A DNA stretch of 64,000 nucleotides from Bombella saccharophila (GTDB taxonomy: Bacteria > Pseudomonadota > Alphaproteobacteria > Acetobacterales > Acetobacteraceae), in contig NZ_JANIDW010000003.1 of the NCBI RefSeq assembly GCF_026385475.1, positions 248,001-312,000 on the forward strand. The letters are read 5' to 3'. Below, piece after piece: positions 1 to 6,958 of the stretch. The translations under genes and the position numbers were made by a program. Below the pieces are notes generated by a model, which did no database searches, was not told the DNA's origin, and saw nothing but the letters and a program-made list of their open reading frames with translations. Numbering within the stretch: the first letter of the stretch is position 1; each line of letters starts with the position of its first letter.

Positions 1-1305
1 ATGGTCCCTTCACCGACAACGGGCGCGCAAGATTGTGACGTGACTATCCAATTAGCGGAATCCGAAAGCCCCGTTGCAACATACCGCAAACAGTTACGTA
101 AGGCGTTGAGTACGGCCTTCCCCGGTATGGTCTTTACCTTCCAGCCGGGGGACTTGACGGCAAAAATCCTCAATTTTGGGCTGCCATCACCGATTGATGT
201 ACAAATTGTCGGGCGTAATTTGCAGGATAATTACGCTTTTGCAGTCCGTTTAGCCCAGCGGCTGCGGAAGATTCCGGGTGCGGTGGATGTAAGTATTCAA
301 CAGCCGATGACCCAACCAACCATGCTCATCAATGCACGGCGGAGCTTTGCGCTGGGGACGGGCGTTTCCGAAAAAGATATTGCCTATAACGTGCTGACGA
401 CCCTCTCGGGTAGTTCTCAGGTGGGGCAGACTTATTACCTCAATGCCCAAGGGACATCGCAGCTGATTGATGTGCAAGCCCCAGCGAATTATTTGCAGAC
501 GCTTAATGATCTCCAAAAGGTGCCGATTGATAAAGGCGATGGCAACCCGCAAAACCGGACTATGCAGATTATGGGGGGCTTGAGCCAGATTGTGCAGACA
601 GGCACGCCCGCTGAGGTCTCACATTATAATATCATGCCGGTTTTTGATATTTATGTCGCGCCAGAGGGGATAGACCTTGGCAGTCTATCGCGGGCTGTAA
701 AGCGGGAGGTAGAGGCTATGCGGGCAGATTTGCCCCGTGGCTCTAGCATGGTAGTGCGTGGGCAAGCTGTGACGATGAACAACGCTTATATTCAGCTCAT
801 TGGTGGGTTGTTGCTCTCTATCGTGCTGGTTTATTTGATTATTGTTGTTAATTTCCAATCATGGTTGGACCCGTTTGTGATTATTATGGCCTTACCAGCT
901 GCTTTGGGAGGCATTGCGTGGAGCTTGTTCCTTACACATACGACCCTCTCCGTCCCAGCCTTAACGGGGGCGATTATGTGTATGGGTACCGCAACAGCTA
1001 ATGCAGTGCTGGTGGTCGCCTTCGCACGGGAGCGGTTGGAGGACCATGGCGATGCCATTTTAGCGGCCTCCGAGGCGGGGTTTGAGCGTATTCGCCCCGT
1101 GTTAATGACGGCTCTTGCCATGATGATTGGTATGATTCCTATGTCCGTCAGTAATTCCTCCAATGCAGCTTTAGGGAAGGCGGTGATTGGCGGGTTGCTG
1201 ATGGCTACTGTGGCAACATTACTGTTTGTTCCCTGTGTGTTTGCTATGATTCATGGTGGTGCCCCGAAGGGGAAACGGGCTGCTACGCAAGGAGAAACGG
1301 TATGA
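1..1305 (+). CDS. RND multidrug efflux permease, C-terminal part (5' end outside window)
   Basis: Inner-membrane proton-driven permease of a tripartite efflux pump. Only the last 434 or so residues are visible; the family is about 1,050 residues long, so the ATG at base 1 is almost certainly an internal methionine. Residues 1-255 are the second periplasmic porter/docking half. From about residue 260 there is the usual run of C-terminal membrane helices, with the family's motif of helix, short loop, glycine- and alanine-rich helices (AIMCMGTATANAV). It ends in a short basic cytoplasmic tail. The next gene starts inside its stop codon (ATGA), so the adaptor is translationally coupled. The permease precedes its adaptor, which differs from the commoner adaptor-permease order. 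Substrate cannot be read from the sequence. Confidence 0.93.
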   Translation: MVPSPTTGAQDCDVTIQLAESESPVATYRKQLRKALSTAFPGMVFTFQPGDLTAKILNFGLPSPIDVQIVGRNLQDNYAFAVRLAQRLRKIPGAVDVSIQQPMTQPTMLINARRSFALGTGVSEKDIAYNVLTTLSGSSQVGQTYYLNAQGTSQLIDVQAPANYLQTLNDLQKVPIDKGDGNPQNRTMQIMGGLSQIVQTGTPAEVSHYNIMPVFDIYVAPEGIDLGSLSRAVKREVEAMRADLPRGSSMVVRGQAVTMNNAYIQLIGGLLLSIVLVYLIIVVNFQSWLDPFVIIMALPAALGGIAWSLFLTHTTLSVPALTGAIMCMGTATANAVLVVAFARERLEDHGDAILAASEAGFERIRPVLMTALAMMIGMIPMSVSNSSNAALGKAVIGGLLMATVATLLFVPCVFAMIHGGAPKGKRAATQGETV

Positions 1306-2651
1306 CATCGACCTCACAACAGCCATCATCTCCTATGCGTGGTAAGGGGCGTGTGTGGCTTTATGGCTTGCTGGCTGTGTTGGTGGGGCTGGTGGTTATC
1401 GGCTTGCTGCAACGGGCATGGCATCATGCAGCCTTAGAGCGGGAGGCGGCTGATGAGGCCATTACCCGCGTGGTGTTAATTAAGCCACAGCCCGGCCCTG
1501 CCACGCGTGAGGTCGATTTACCAGCGAACTTAGCCGCATGGTACGAGGCCCCCATCTATGCGCAGGTCTCCGGCTATGTGAAGATGTGGTACAAAGATTA
1601 CGGTGCGCATGTAAAACGGGGGGATTTGCTCGCAGAGGTCAGCACACCGAGTATTGATGCCCAATATGCAGCGGCTAAGGCACATTATGAGGTGATTAAT
1701 GCCCGGTATAAATTGGCGTTGATTACCACCCAACGTTGGACGGCTTTACGCAGCACGCAGGCGGTCTCGCGCCAAGAGGTGGATGTGCAAGCCGCTAATG
1801 CAGCGGCCCAACGGGCCGAGTTGGATGCGGCGGCTCATGAGGTAGAGCGTGTCGAAGCGTTGGAGAACTTTAAGCGGATTGTTGCCCCTTTTGATGGCAT
1901 TGTAACCTCGCGTTTAGTCAATGTTGGGGATTATGTTAACGCCACAGGCGGCAATATGAGCGCGCGTGGGGCTATGGCGGAGTTATTCTCCGTTGCGGAT
2001 GTGCATAAAATCCGTGTTTTTGTCTCTGTCCCGCAGGATTTTGCGAGTGTCATCTCCCCTAAAATCAGTGCGGATTTAAGCGTGCCACAATATCCGGGGC
2101 GTTCCTTCAAGGCGCGCTTTTTAGCCACGGCGAATGCGTTTAATGCCGCCACACGCACGGTGACGACGGAGCTTGTGTTGGATAATCCCGATGGGTTGCT
2201 CTGGCCCAACTCCTATGCGACTGCGCATATTCATGCCCCGGGGGATACGAATATTCTCATCGTCCCGACCAATGCGCTTATTTTCCGTGCACAAGGGATG
2301 CAGGTGGCTAAGGTTGTTCATAACCACATTACTTTGCTGAATGTGCAAGCGGGGACGAATTATGGGATGACCACGCAAATCCTTTCAGGCTTATCAGCAG
2401 AAGATGAGATTGTGGCTAACCCTACTGCAGATATGTTGGATGGCGATGAGGTAAAGGTCGTGACACCAACACGAGGTTATAATGACCATAAACCTAAAGA
2501 GGCCCTAGCGGTTAAAAATGTTACATCGAATGATTTACGCCGCGTGGGGGCTATGCCGCCGCCTGATGAGAATAACACGGATGATGCTGATAAAACGGGG
2601 GGAGCGGTGCATGACAAACCGGCTGTGCCCTCACAGCAGGAGCAGCATTAA
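1302..2651 (+). CDS. RND efflux periplasmic adaptor (HlyD/membrane fusion family)
   Basis: Membrane-fusion protein linking the permease to the outer-membrane channel. A single N-terminal anchor (about residues 18-38) follows a short polar start. The barrel-sandwich/lipoyl half-motif lies around residues 80-112 (GYVKMWYKDYGAHVKRGDLL), an alpha-helical hairpin around 115-190, and the second lipoyl half (IVAPFDGIVTSRLVNVGDYV) around 193-212, followed by a beta-barrel domain. The last 60 or so residues form an acidic, Asp/Asn/Pro-rich tail not typical of the family. Start and stop codons overlap both neighbours (ATGA at 1302, TAATG at 2651), so the three pump genes form one tightly coupled operon. 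Confidence 0.95.
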   Translation: MTSTSQQPSSPMRGKGRVWLYGLLAVLVGLVVIGLLQRAWHHAALEREAADEAITRVVLIKPQPGPATREVDLPANLAAWYEAPIYAQVSGYVKMWYKDYGAHVKRGDLLAEVSTPSIDAQYAAAKAHYEVINARYKLALITTQRWTALRSTQAVSRQEVDVQAANAAAQRAELDAAAHEVERVEALENFKRIVAPFDGIVTSRLVNVGDYVNATGGNMSARGAMAELFSVADVHKIRVFVSVPQDFASVISPKISADLSVPQYPGRSFKARFLATANAFNAATRTVTTELVLDNPDGLLWPNSYATAHIHAPGDTNILIVPTNALIFRAQGMQVAKVVHNHITLLNVQAGTNYGMTTQILSGLSAEDEIVANPTADMLDGDEVKVVTPTRGYNDHKPKEALAVKNVTSNDLRRVGAMPPPDENNTDDADKTGGAVHDKPAVPSQQEQH

Positions 2652-4258
2652 TGGCGGGGCGTTTATGGGGGCGGGTGTCGTTAGTGATAGGCGGGCTTTC
2701 GTTATGCCTGACCTCGTGTGACCTTGCCCCTCATTATCATACGCCGCATTTTATTTATCCTGATGGGTGGGCTGGCAAGGGCATTATGGGGGATGCTCAG
2801 CCCGCTGATGCTATTGAGCGTGGGCAATGGTGGACGCTCTTTCATGATCCGCAATTAGATGATCTAGAAAAACGTTTGGAGGCCTATAACCCAGACCTTC
2901 AAGCCGCGGCTGAGGTTTTTACACAAGAGCGCGATATCGCACGGGAGACTGAGAGCCGTCTGTATCCGCAATTAGCCGGTGGCGCACGGATGAGTCGTAA
3001 TAAGCAGTCGGAAGGGCGGCTCTTTTTACGGCGTAGCAACAATACGCCTATTTATGAGTCGAACGTAGCCTATAGCGGTGCGGCAACATGGGAGCCGGAT
3101 TTTTGGGATGCTATCCGCAACCAAAGCCATATGCAAAAGAACTTGGCACAAGCTGGGGCGGCACAATATGCGTTGACGCGTTTGTCGCTCCAGGCGGAGT
3201 TAGCGTCCAATTACGTTACGTTGCGCGGGATTGATGCACAGCTTGCCGTATATGATGATTCCATTCGTTATTTCCGCACAGCGGTGGAGATTACGCGCTT
3301 ACGGCAGGGCGGGGCTATTGGGGCGGGGCTGGATGTCTCGCGTGCTGAGAACCAACTTTATGATGCAGAGGCCGCTAAGAGTGACCTCATGGCGGCACGC
3401 CAGATAGAGGAACATGCAATTGCTGTCATGGTTAATATGGTGCCAGCAAGCTTCCATATCGAGCCGATTAAAGACATCCGCATGCATTTCGGGACAATCC
3501 GTGTGCAGAGCGGTTTACCCTCTACTCTGTTGGAGCGGCGGCCTGATGTTGCTGTGAGCGAACGGCAAATGGCAGCCGCAGCACGGGCGATTGGCGTCTC
3601 GCGTGCGGCCTTTTATCCGCATATCGTCATTAGCGCGACTGGTGGGTTTGAAGATTCAGGGTTTGACCTTGCCAGCATTTCACGTGCGTTTTGGCAAATT
3701 GCGGTGCAAGCGGTGGAGCCTCTCTTTACAGGCGGTATGCGCCGTGCGGCTTTACAACGGGCTTGGTCGCAATATCGGGAGCGGGTAGATGCGTATCGCG
3801 CGACCGTATTAGGTGCCTTTCAGGATGTAGAAGATGGTCTTAGTGAGACCGGGTTATACCACCAAGAGCAGCTCCAGCAGCATCAGGCTGTCGAAGCGGC
3901 TTTACGGACCCAAGCTATGACCATGGCCCTTTATACTGGCGGGTTGAGCAATTATCTGGACGCGCTGGTGGCACAGCAAGATGCGCTGAAGGCACGTTTA
4001 TTAGAGGTCCAAGCGCAGATGAAGCAGGTGCAAGCGACAGTGCGGCTTATTCGCGCTCTAGGGGGTGGCTGGTCGGATAAATTATTACCCGATATCAAGA
4101 GCATCGACCCGATTGGCCCGCTGCAATATAAGGGCCTGCATCATGCTCGCCCTGCGGGGGAGGTGCCCGTGGGGGTGGCGCAGCATGGCTCGGAGATTGA
4201 GCCACCTCTTGCAGAGCGTGACTTTACAGGTGCGCCGCATGAGACAACACATCCTTGA
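2651..4258 (+). CDS. Efflux outer-membrane lipoprotein, NodT/OprM family
   Basis: Outer-membrane channel of the pump encoded by the two preceding genes. The N-terminus is a lipoprotein signal peptide with lipobox LTSC, the lipidated cysteine being near residue 23. Two copies of the TolC-like outer-membrane efflux repeat follow, with the family's LLERRPDVAVSERQMAAAAR segment around residue 294 and a terminal ALGGGW near residue 475. About 55 extra residues follow, ending in HETTHP; such a tail is unusual and parallels the tail on the adaptor. The start overlaps the adaptor stop by one base. 535 residues is slightly longer than usual for the family because of the tail. Confidence 0.94.
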   Translation: MAGRLWGRVSLVIGGLSLCLTSCDLAPHYHTPHFIYPDGWAGKGIMGDAQPADAIERGQWWTLFHDPQLDDLEKRLEAYNPDLQAAAEVFTQERDIARETESRLYPQLAGGARMSRNKQSEGRLFLRRSNNTPIYESNVAYSGAATWEPDFWDAIRNQSHMQKNLAQAGAAQYALTRLSLQAELASNYVTLRGIDAQLAVYDDSIRYFRTAVEITRLRQGGAIGAGLDVSRAENQLYDAEAAKSDLMAARQIEEHAIAVMVNMVPASFHIEPIKDIRMHFGTIRVQSGLPSTLLERRPDVAVSERQMAAAARAIGVSRAAFYPHIVISATGGFEDSGFDLASISRAFWQIAVQAVEPLFTGGMRRAALQRAWSQYRERVDAYRATVLGAFQDVEDGLSETGLYHQEQLQQHQAVEAALRTQAMTMALYTGGLSNYLDALVAQQDALKARLLEVQAQMKQVQATVRLIRALGGGWSDKLLPDIKSIDPIGPLQYKGLHHARPAGEVPVGVAQHGSEIEPPLAERDFTGAPHETTHP

Positions 4259-4285
4259 TTCCACCTTGACGAAGCAGGGGATAAT
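4255..4285 (+). promoter_or_regulatory. Possible promoter of rplK-rplA
   Basis: TTGATT (4255-4260) and GATAAT (4280-4285) are separated by 19 bases and lie just past the end of the efflux operon. An overlapping TTGACG (4266-4271) could be an alternative -35. Spacing is long, so this is tentative. Some promoter is expected because the upstream operon is functionally unrelated and secE-nusG, the usual upstream partners, are not here. Confidence 0.3.
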
Positions 4286-4310
4286 AGTCTAGGGAACGCC
4301 CCTAGTCGAA

Positions 4311-4348
4311 CGCGGGAGGTAGGGATGCTCCCTGCCGTCTTAACCGCG
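4311..4348 (+). promoter_or_regulatory. Stem-loop leader of rplKA, candidate L1 binding site
   Basis: A nested hairpin sits between the efflux operon and the rplK ribosome-binding site. The outer stem is CGCGG (4311-4315) with CCGCG (4344-4348). The inner stem is GGTAGGGA (4318-4325) with TCCCTGCC (4329-4336), eight pairs with one G-U, around loop TGC. An asymmetric internal loop separates them. In bacteria L1 represses its own operon by binding a leader structure that mimics its 23S rRNA site, also two helices around an asymmetric loop. Position and shape fit; the identity is inference. Confidence 0.4.
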
Positions 4349-4379
4349 GTTCGGGTACTAAAGATAAGGAGTCCCGGAT

Positions 4380-4814
4380 ATGGCCAAAAAAGTTGTTGGC
4401 TACATCAAATTACAGATTCCCGCTGGTAAGGCGAATCCGTCTCCCCCAGTTGGTCCTGCGCTCGGTCAGCGCGGGTTGAACATCATGCAATTCTGTAAAG
4501 AGTTCAATGCGAAGACGCAGGGTCTTGAGCCCGGTATGCCGATCCCGGTCGTCATTACGGCTTATGCGGACCGTACCTTTACGTTCATTACCAAAACCCC
4601 GCCGAACACTTATTTCTTGCTTAAGGCCGCTAAGATCACCAAGGGTGCTCAGACAGTTGGTCGTGCGGCATCTGTTGGCTCTGTGACGACAGCTCAGCTG
4701 CGTGAGATTGCTGAGAAGAAGTTCCAAGACATGAACGCAAACGACATTGATGGTGCCGTGCGTATGCTGGCTGGGTCTGCTCGTTCCATCGGTCTTGATG
4801 TGGTGGAGGGCTAA
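4380..4814 (+). CDS. rplK: 50S ribosomal protein L11
   Basis: Large-subunit protein of the GTPase-associated centre, binding the 1070 region of 23S rRNA with L10(L12)4. The 144 residues match the family length. The N-terminal domain has the hallmark [18 protein letters not shown] (about residues 21-38) and the proline-rich linker before the RNA-binding C-terminal domain. The start is well supported: AAGGAG (4366-4371) lies eight bases upstream. It is the first gene of the L11-L1 operon and is followed by rplA after three bases. Its upstream neighbour here is an efflux operon rather than nusG. Confidence 0.98.
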   Translation: MAKKVVGYIKLQIPAGKANPSPPVGPALGQRGLNIMQFCKEFNAKTQGLEPGMPIPVVITAYADRTFTFITKTPPNTYFLLKAAKITKGAQTVGRAASVGSVTTAQLREIAEKKFQDMNANDIDGAVRMLAGSARSIGLDVVEG

Positions 4815-4817
4815 GAA

Positions 4818-5510
4818 ATGGCTAAAAACAAACGTATTGCTGCTCTGCGCGCTAAGGTTGATAGCGAGAAGCTCTATTCCCTGAATGAGGCTGTAGCTCT
4901 GGTAAAGGGCAATGCAACCGCAAAGTTTGATGAGACGGTCGAGTTCGCGATCGGGCTGGGCGTTGACCCTCGTCATGCTGACCAGATGGTCCGCGGTTTG
5001 ATCTCCCTACCGCATGGCACAGGTAAAACATTGCGCGTTGGTGTGTTTGCCCGTGGGCCGAAAGCGGAAGAGGCGCAGGCTGCTGGGGCTGAAGTTGTTG
5101 GTGCTGAGGATTTGGCCGAGAAGATTCAGGCTGGTGAGATTGAGTTCGATCGCTGCATCGCAACACCGGATATGATGGCTCTGGTCGGGCGTTTGGGTAA
5201 GATTCTTGGCCCGCGTGGTTTGATGCCGAACCCGCGCCTAGGCACCGTGACAATGGATGTAAAGGGCGCGATTGAAGCCGCTAAGTCCGGTCAGGTGGAA
5301 TATCGCGCTGAGCGTGCTGGTATCGTGCATGCTGGTGTCGGTAAGGCTTCCTTCTCCGAGTCTCAGTTGGCCGAGAACGTGAAGGCCCTTGTTGATGCAC
5401 TCCAGAAGGCTCGTCCTGCTGGTGCAAAAGGGACTTACCTGAAAAAAGCTTCCCTTTCTTCCACAATGGGGGTAGGGGTACGCGTTGACCTTTCCAGCTT
5501 TGAAGGCTGA
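4818..5510 (+). CDS. rplA: 50S ribosomal protein L1
   Basis: L1-stalk protein that helps release deacylated tRNA from the E site; in many bacteria it is also the translational repressor of rplKA. 230 residues, normal length. The conserved central motif [18 protein letters not shown] lies around residues 131-148, followed by the second half of domain I. The SD (GTGGAGGG) overlaps the end of rplK, so the pair is co-translated. A hairpin-rich gap of about 260 bases follows before rplJ. Confidence 0.98.
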   Translation: MAKNKRIAALRAKVDSEKLYSLNEAVALVKGNATAKFDETVEFAIGLGVDPRHADQMVRGLISLPHGTGKTLRVGVFARGPKAEEAQAAGAEVVGAEDLAEKIQAGEIEFDRCIATPDMMALVGRLGKILGPRGLMPNPRLGTVTMDVKGAIEAAKSGQVEYRAERAGIVHAGVGKASFSESQLAENVKALVDALQKARPAGAKGTYLKKASLSSTMGVGVRVDLSSFEG

Positions 5511-5529
5511 ATGAGGTTGTAAGGAATCG

Positions 5530-5572
5530 CCATCCTTCGGGATGGTGCTGAGCGGTGATGAGCCGCTCTTTT
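5530..5572 (+). terminator. Two stacked hairpins with U-run after rplA
   Basis: A perfect six-pair hairpin with a TTCG tetraloop (CCATCC 5530-5535, GGATGG 5540-5545) is followed by GAGCGG (5550-5555) pairing with CCGCTC (5563-5568) and TTTT (5569-5572). The second has intrinsic-terminator form but a modest stem. It probably ends or attenuates rplKA transcription before the rplJL unit. Confidence 0.55.
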
Positions 5573-5736
5573 CCTGTCCAAGAGCGCATGTGGGGTATCC
5601 CCTTGAAGCTAAAGTAGCGCAGGCGTGAGACGGGTAGAACGTATTTTACCTCTGGGTATGGTGCGGTCTTCTCATCATGGACAGGCGAGCGGGCTTTGTT
5701 CTGCCATTGCGTGGGGCAGGGCCTATGGGTAACCTG

Positions 5737-5753
5737 GTCCGAGATAATCGGAC
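5737..5753 (+). promoter_or_regulatory. Hairpin next to the rplJ SD, part of a candidate L10 leader
   Basis: GTCCGA (5737-5742) pairs perfectly with TCGGAC (5748-5753) around loop GATAA, five bases before the SD AGGAGA (5759-5764) of rplJ. The long leader (5573-5758) is where bacterial L10-L12 leaders bind the L10(L12)4 complex for autogenous control. I cannot identify the kink-turn consensus by eye, so this is a positional inference. No convincing sigma-70 promoter was found in the leader. Confidence 0.35.
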
Positions 5754-5770
5754 TAACGAGGAGACAGGTT

Positions 5771-6295
5771 TTGGACCGTACGGAAAAACGGGCCTTTGTC
5801 GAGTCCCTCAGTAAAGTGTTCGGCAGCACCTCCATGGTTGTCGTCACCCAGAATCTGGGTCTGACGGTAGCTGATGCGACAGAGCTGCGCCGGAGCATTC
5901 GTGCTGTGGGTGCGACATATAAGGTTGCGAAGAACCGGCTGGTCAGCCGGGCTCTGGATGGGACCCAGTTCGACGGTATTGCGCCGCTATTTAAAGGCCC
6001 GACGGCCATTTCTTGGTCGGATGAGCCGGTTGGCGTGGCGAAGGTACTTGTCGAGTTCGCCAAGAAGAATGACAAGCTGGTGGTGCTTGGTGGTGCCCTT
6101 GGTAACCAGACGCTGGACGTCAATGGTGTCAAGGCTCTGGCTGAGCTTCCATCTTTGGACGAGCTGCGTGCACAGCTGGTGGGTATGATCAGTACCCCAG
6201 CAACGCGCATTGCAGGCGTCACCCAAGCTCCGGCTGGGCAGCTTGCTCGCGTTCTTGGTGCCTATGCCAGAACAGGCGACACGGAAGCCGCTTAA
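5771..6295 (+). CDS. rplJ: 50S ribosomal protein L10
   Basis: Base of the L12 stalk: its C-terminal helix carries the L12 dimers and its N-terminal domain binds 23S rRNA. I place the start at the TTG at 5771 (protein beginning M-DRTEKRAFVESL, 174 residues), which gives the normal family length and has AGGAGA (5759-5764) six bases upstream. The in-frame ATG at 5696 would add 25 residues that resemble no L10 and run through the leader hairpin. A TTG start would suit a gene whose translation is held below that of rplL. rplL follows after 60 bases. Confidence 0.95.
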   Translation: MDRTEKRAFVESLSKVFGSTSMVVVTQNLGLTVADATELRRSIRAVGATYKVAKNRLVSRALDGTQFDGIAPLFKGPTAISWSDEPVGVAKVLVEFAKKNDKLVVLGGALGNQTLDVNGVKALAELPSLDELRAQLVGMISTPATRIAGVTQAPAGQLARVLGAYARTGDTEAA

Positions 6296-6355
6296 TGAAC
6301 AAGGTGGCCCGTCTGTGTGAGGCTGCCTAACTTACGTATCTTAGAGGATATTATC

Positions 6356-6733
6356 ATGGCCGATTTGGCAAAACTGGTTGACGAACTCTCCGCTCTCTCC
6401 GTTCTGGAGGCTGCTGAGCTTTCCAAACTTCTGGAAGAGAAATGGGGCGTTTCCGCTGCTGCTCCGGTTGCTGTTGCTGCAGCTGCTCCGGGTGCTGCTG
6501 GTGGCGAGGCTGCTGCTGACAAGACCGAGTTTGACGTTGTGCTGGCTAAGGCTGGTGACAAGAAGATCAACGTCATTAAAGAAATCCGCGGCATCACAGG
6601 CCTGGGCCTGAAGGAAGCTAAGGAGCTGGTTGAAGGCGCACCGAAGACCATCAAGGAAGGCGCAACCAAGGAAGAAGCTGAGAAGATCAAAAAGGCTCTT
6701 GAAGAGAACGGCGCATCTGTCGAGATCAAGTAA
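6356..6733 (+). CDS. rplL: 50S ribosomal protein L7/L12
   Basis: Flexible stalk protein that recruits and activates translational GTPases; present in several copies per ribosome. 125 residues in the usual order: N-terminal dimerisation helices (1-35), an Ala/Pro/Gly hinge (about 38-55), and the globular C-terminal domain with the factor-binding segment [19 protein letters not shown]. The ATG at 6356 (MADLAKL) is preferred to the in-frame ATG at 6317 because of its SD AGAGGA (6343-6348) and family length. Two terminator-like hairpins and a new -35 element follow before rpoB. Confidence 0.98.
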   Translation: MADLAKLVDELSALSVLEAAELSKLLEEKWGVSAAAPVAVAAAAPGAAGGEAAADKTEFDVVLAKAGDKKINVIKEIRGITGLGLKEAKELVEGAPKTIKEGATKEEAEKIKKALEENGASVEIK

Positions 6734-6747
6734 GAGTTTGATCCTAG

Positions 6748-6805
6748 CGATCCCCTTCCAGGGGATCGTTGGAGCGCGTGGGCGGGTGCTTTATTGTGCC
6801 CGCCC
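6748..6805 (+). terminator. Tandem hairpins between rplL and rpoB
   Basis: First hairpin: CGATCCCC (6748-6755) with GGGGATCG (6761-6768), loop of five. Second: GGGCGGG (6780-6786) with CCCGCCC (6799-6805), loop of twelve, then CATTT. Neither has a long U-run. A partial terminator or RNase III-type processing region, as found between rplL and rpoB in enteric bacteria, is the likely role. Confidence 0.5.
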
Positions 6806-6814
6806 CATTTGCCG

Positions 6815-6842
6815 TTGACAGGAAATTTACGTATAGTAAGCA
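6815..6842 (+). promoter_or_regulatory. Candidate rpoB promoter
   Basis: A perfect -35 TTGACA (6815-6820) lies immediately after the rplL hairpins. The best -10 at legal spacing is the weak TAAGCA (6837-6842, spacer 16). The perfect -35 and its position make an internal rpoBC promoter plausible; the poor -10 keeps confidence low. Confidence 0.4.
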
Positions 6843-6879
6843 CTCCGTCACGCGTCATACAGTAGGGGTAAGCCAGCCG

Positions 6880-6934
6880 TTCAAGTCGTCTGTCGTTTCT
6901 ATAAGGGACATGGGACTATTACGGACGACTTGAA
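6880..6934 (+). promoter_or_regulatory. Long stem-loop in the rpoB leader
   Basis: TTCAAGTCGTC (6880-6890) and GACGACTTGAA (6924-6934) are perfect inverted repeats. The pairing continues inward through a G-U and two more pairs to 6893/6921, giving a 14-pair stem with a 27-base loop (6894-6920). It ends 24 bases before the rpoB start. It could be an RNase III site or a regulatory structure for polymerase-subunit synthesis; the sequence alone does not say which. Confidence 0.55.
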
Positions 6935-6958
6935 GGTCTGGTTCAGAGGCAGGATAAG

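Noticed and set aside
5696-5770. Upstream ATG extension of rplJ
   Set aside because: The 25 extra residues are not L10-like and the TTG at 5771 has SD and family length.
5281-6222. 313-residue minus-strand frame across the rplA-rplJ region
   Set aside because: It crosses two genes and a structured leader, low-complexity Ser/Thr/Arg composition, typical antisense shadow.
6894-6905. TATAAG in the shared leader 12-mer as a sigma-70 -10 box
   Set aside because: No -35-like hexamer at 16-18 bases upstream in either leader.
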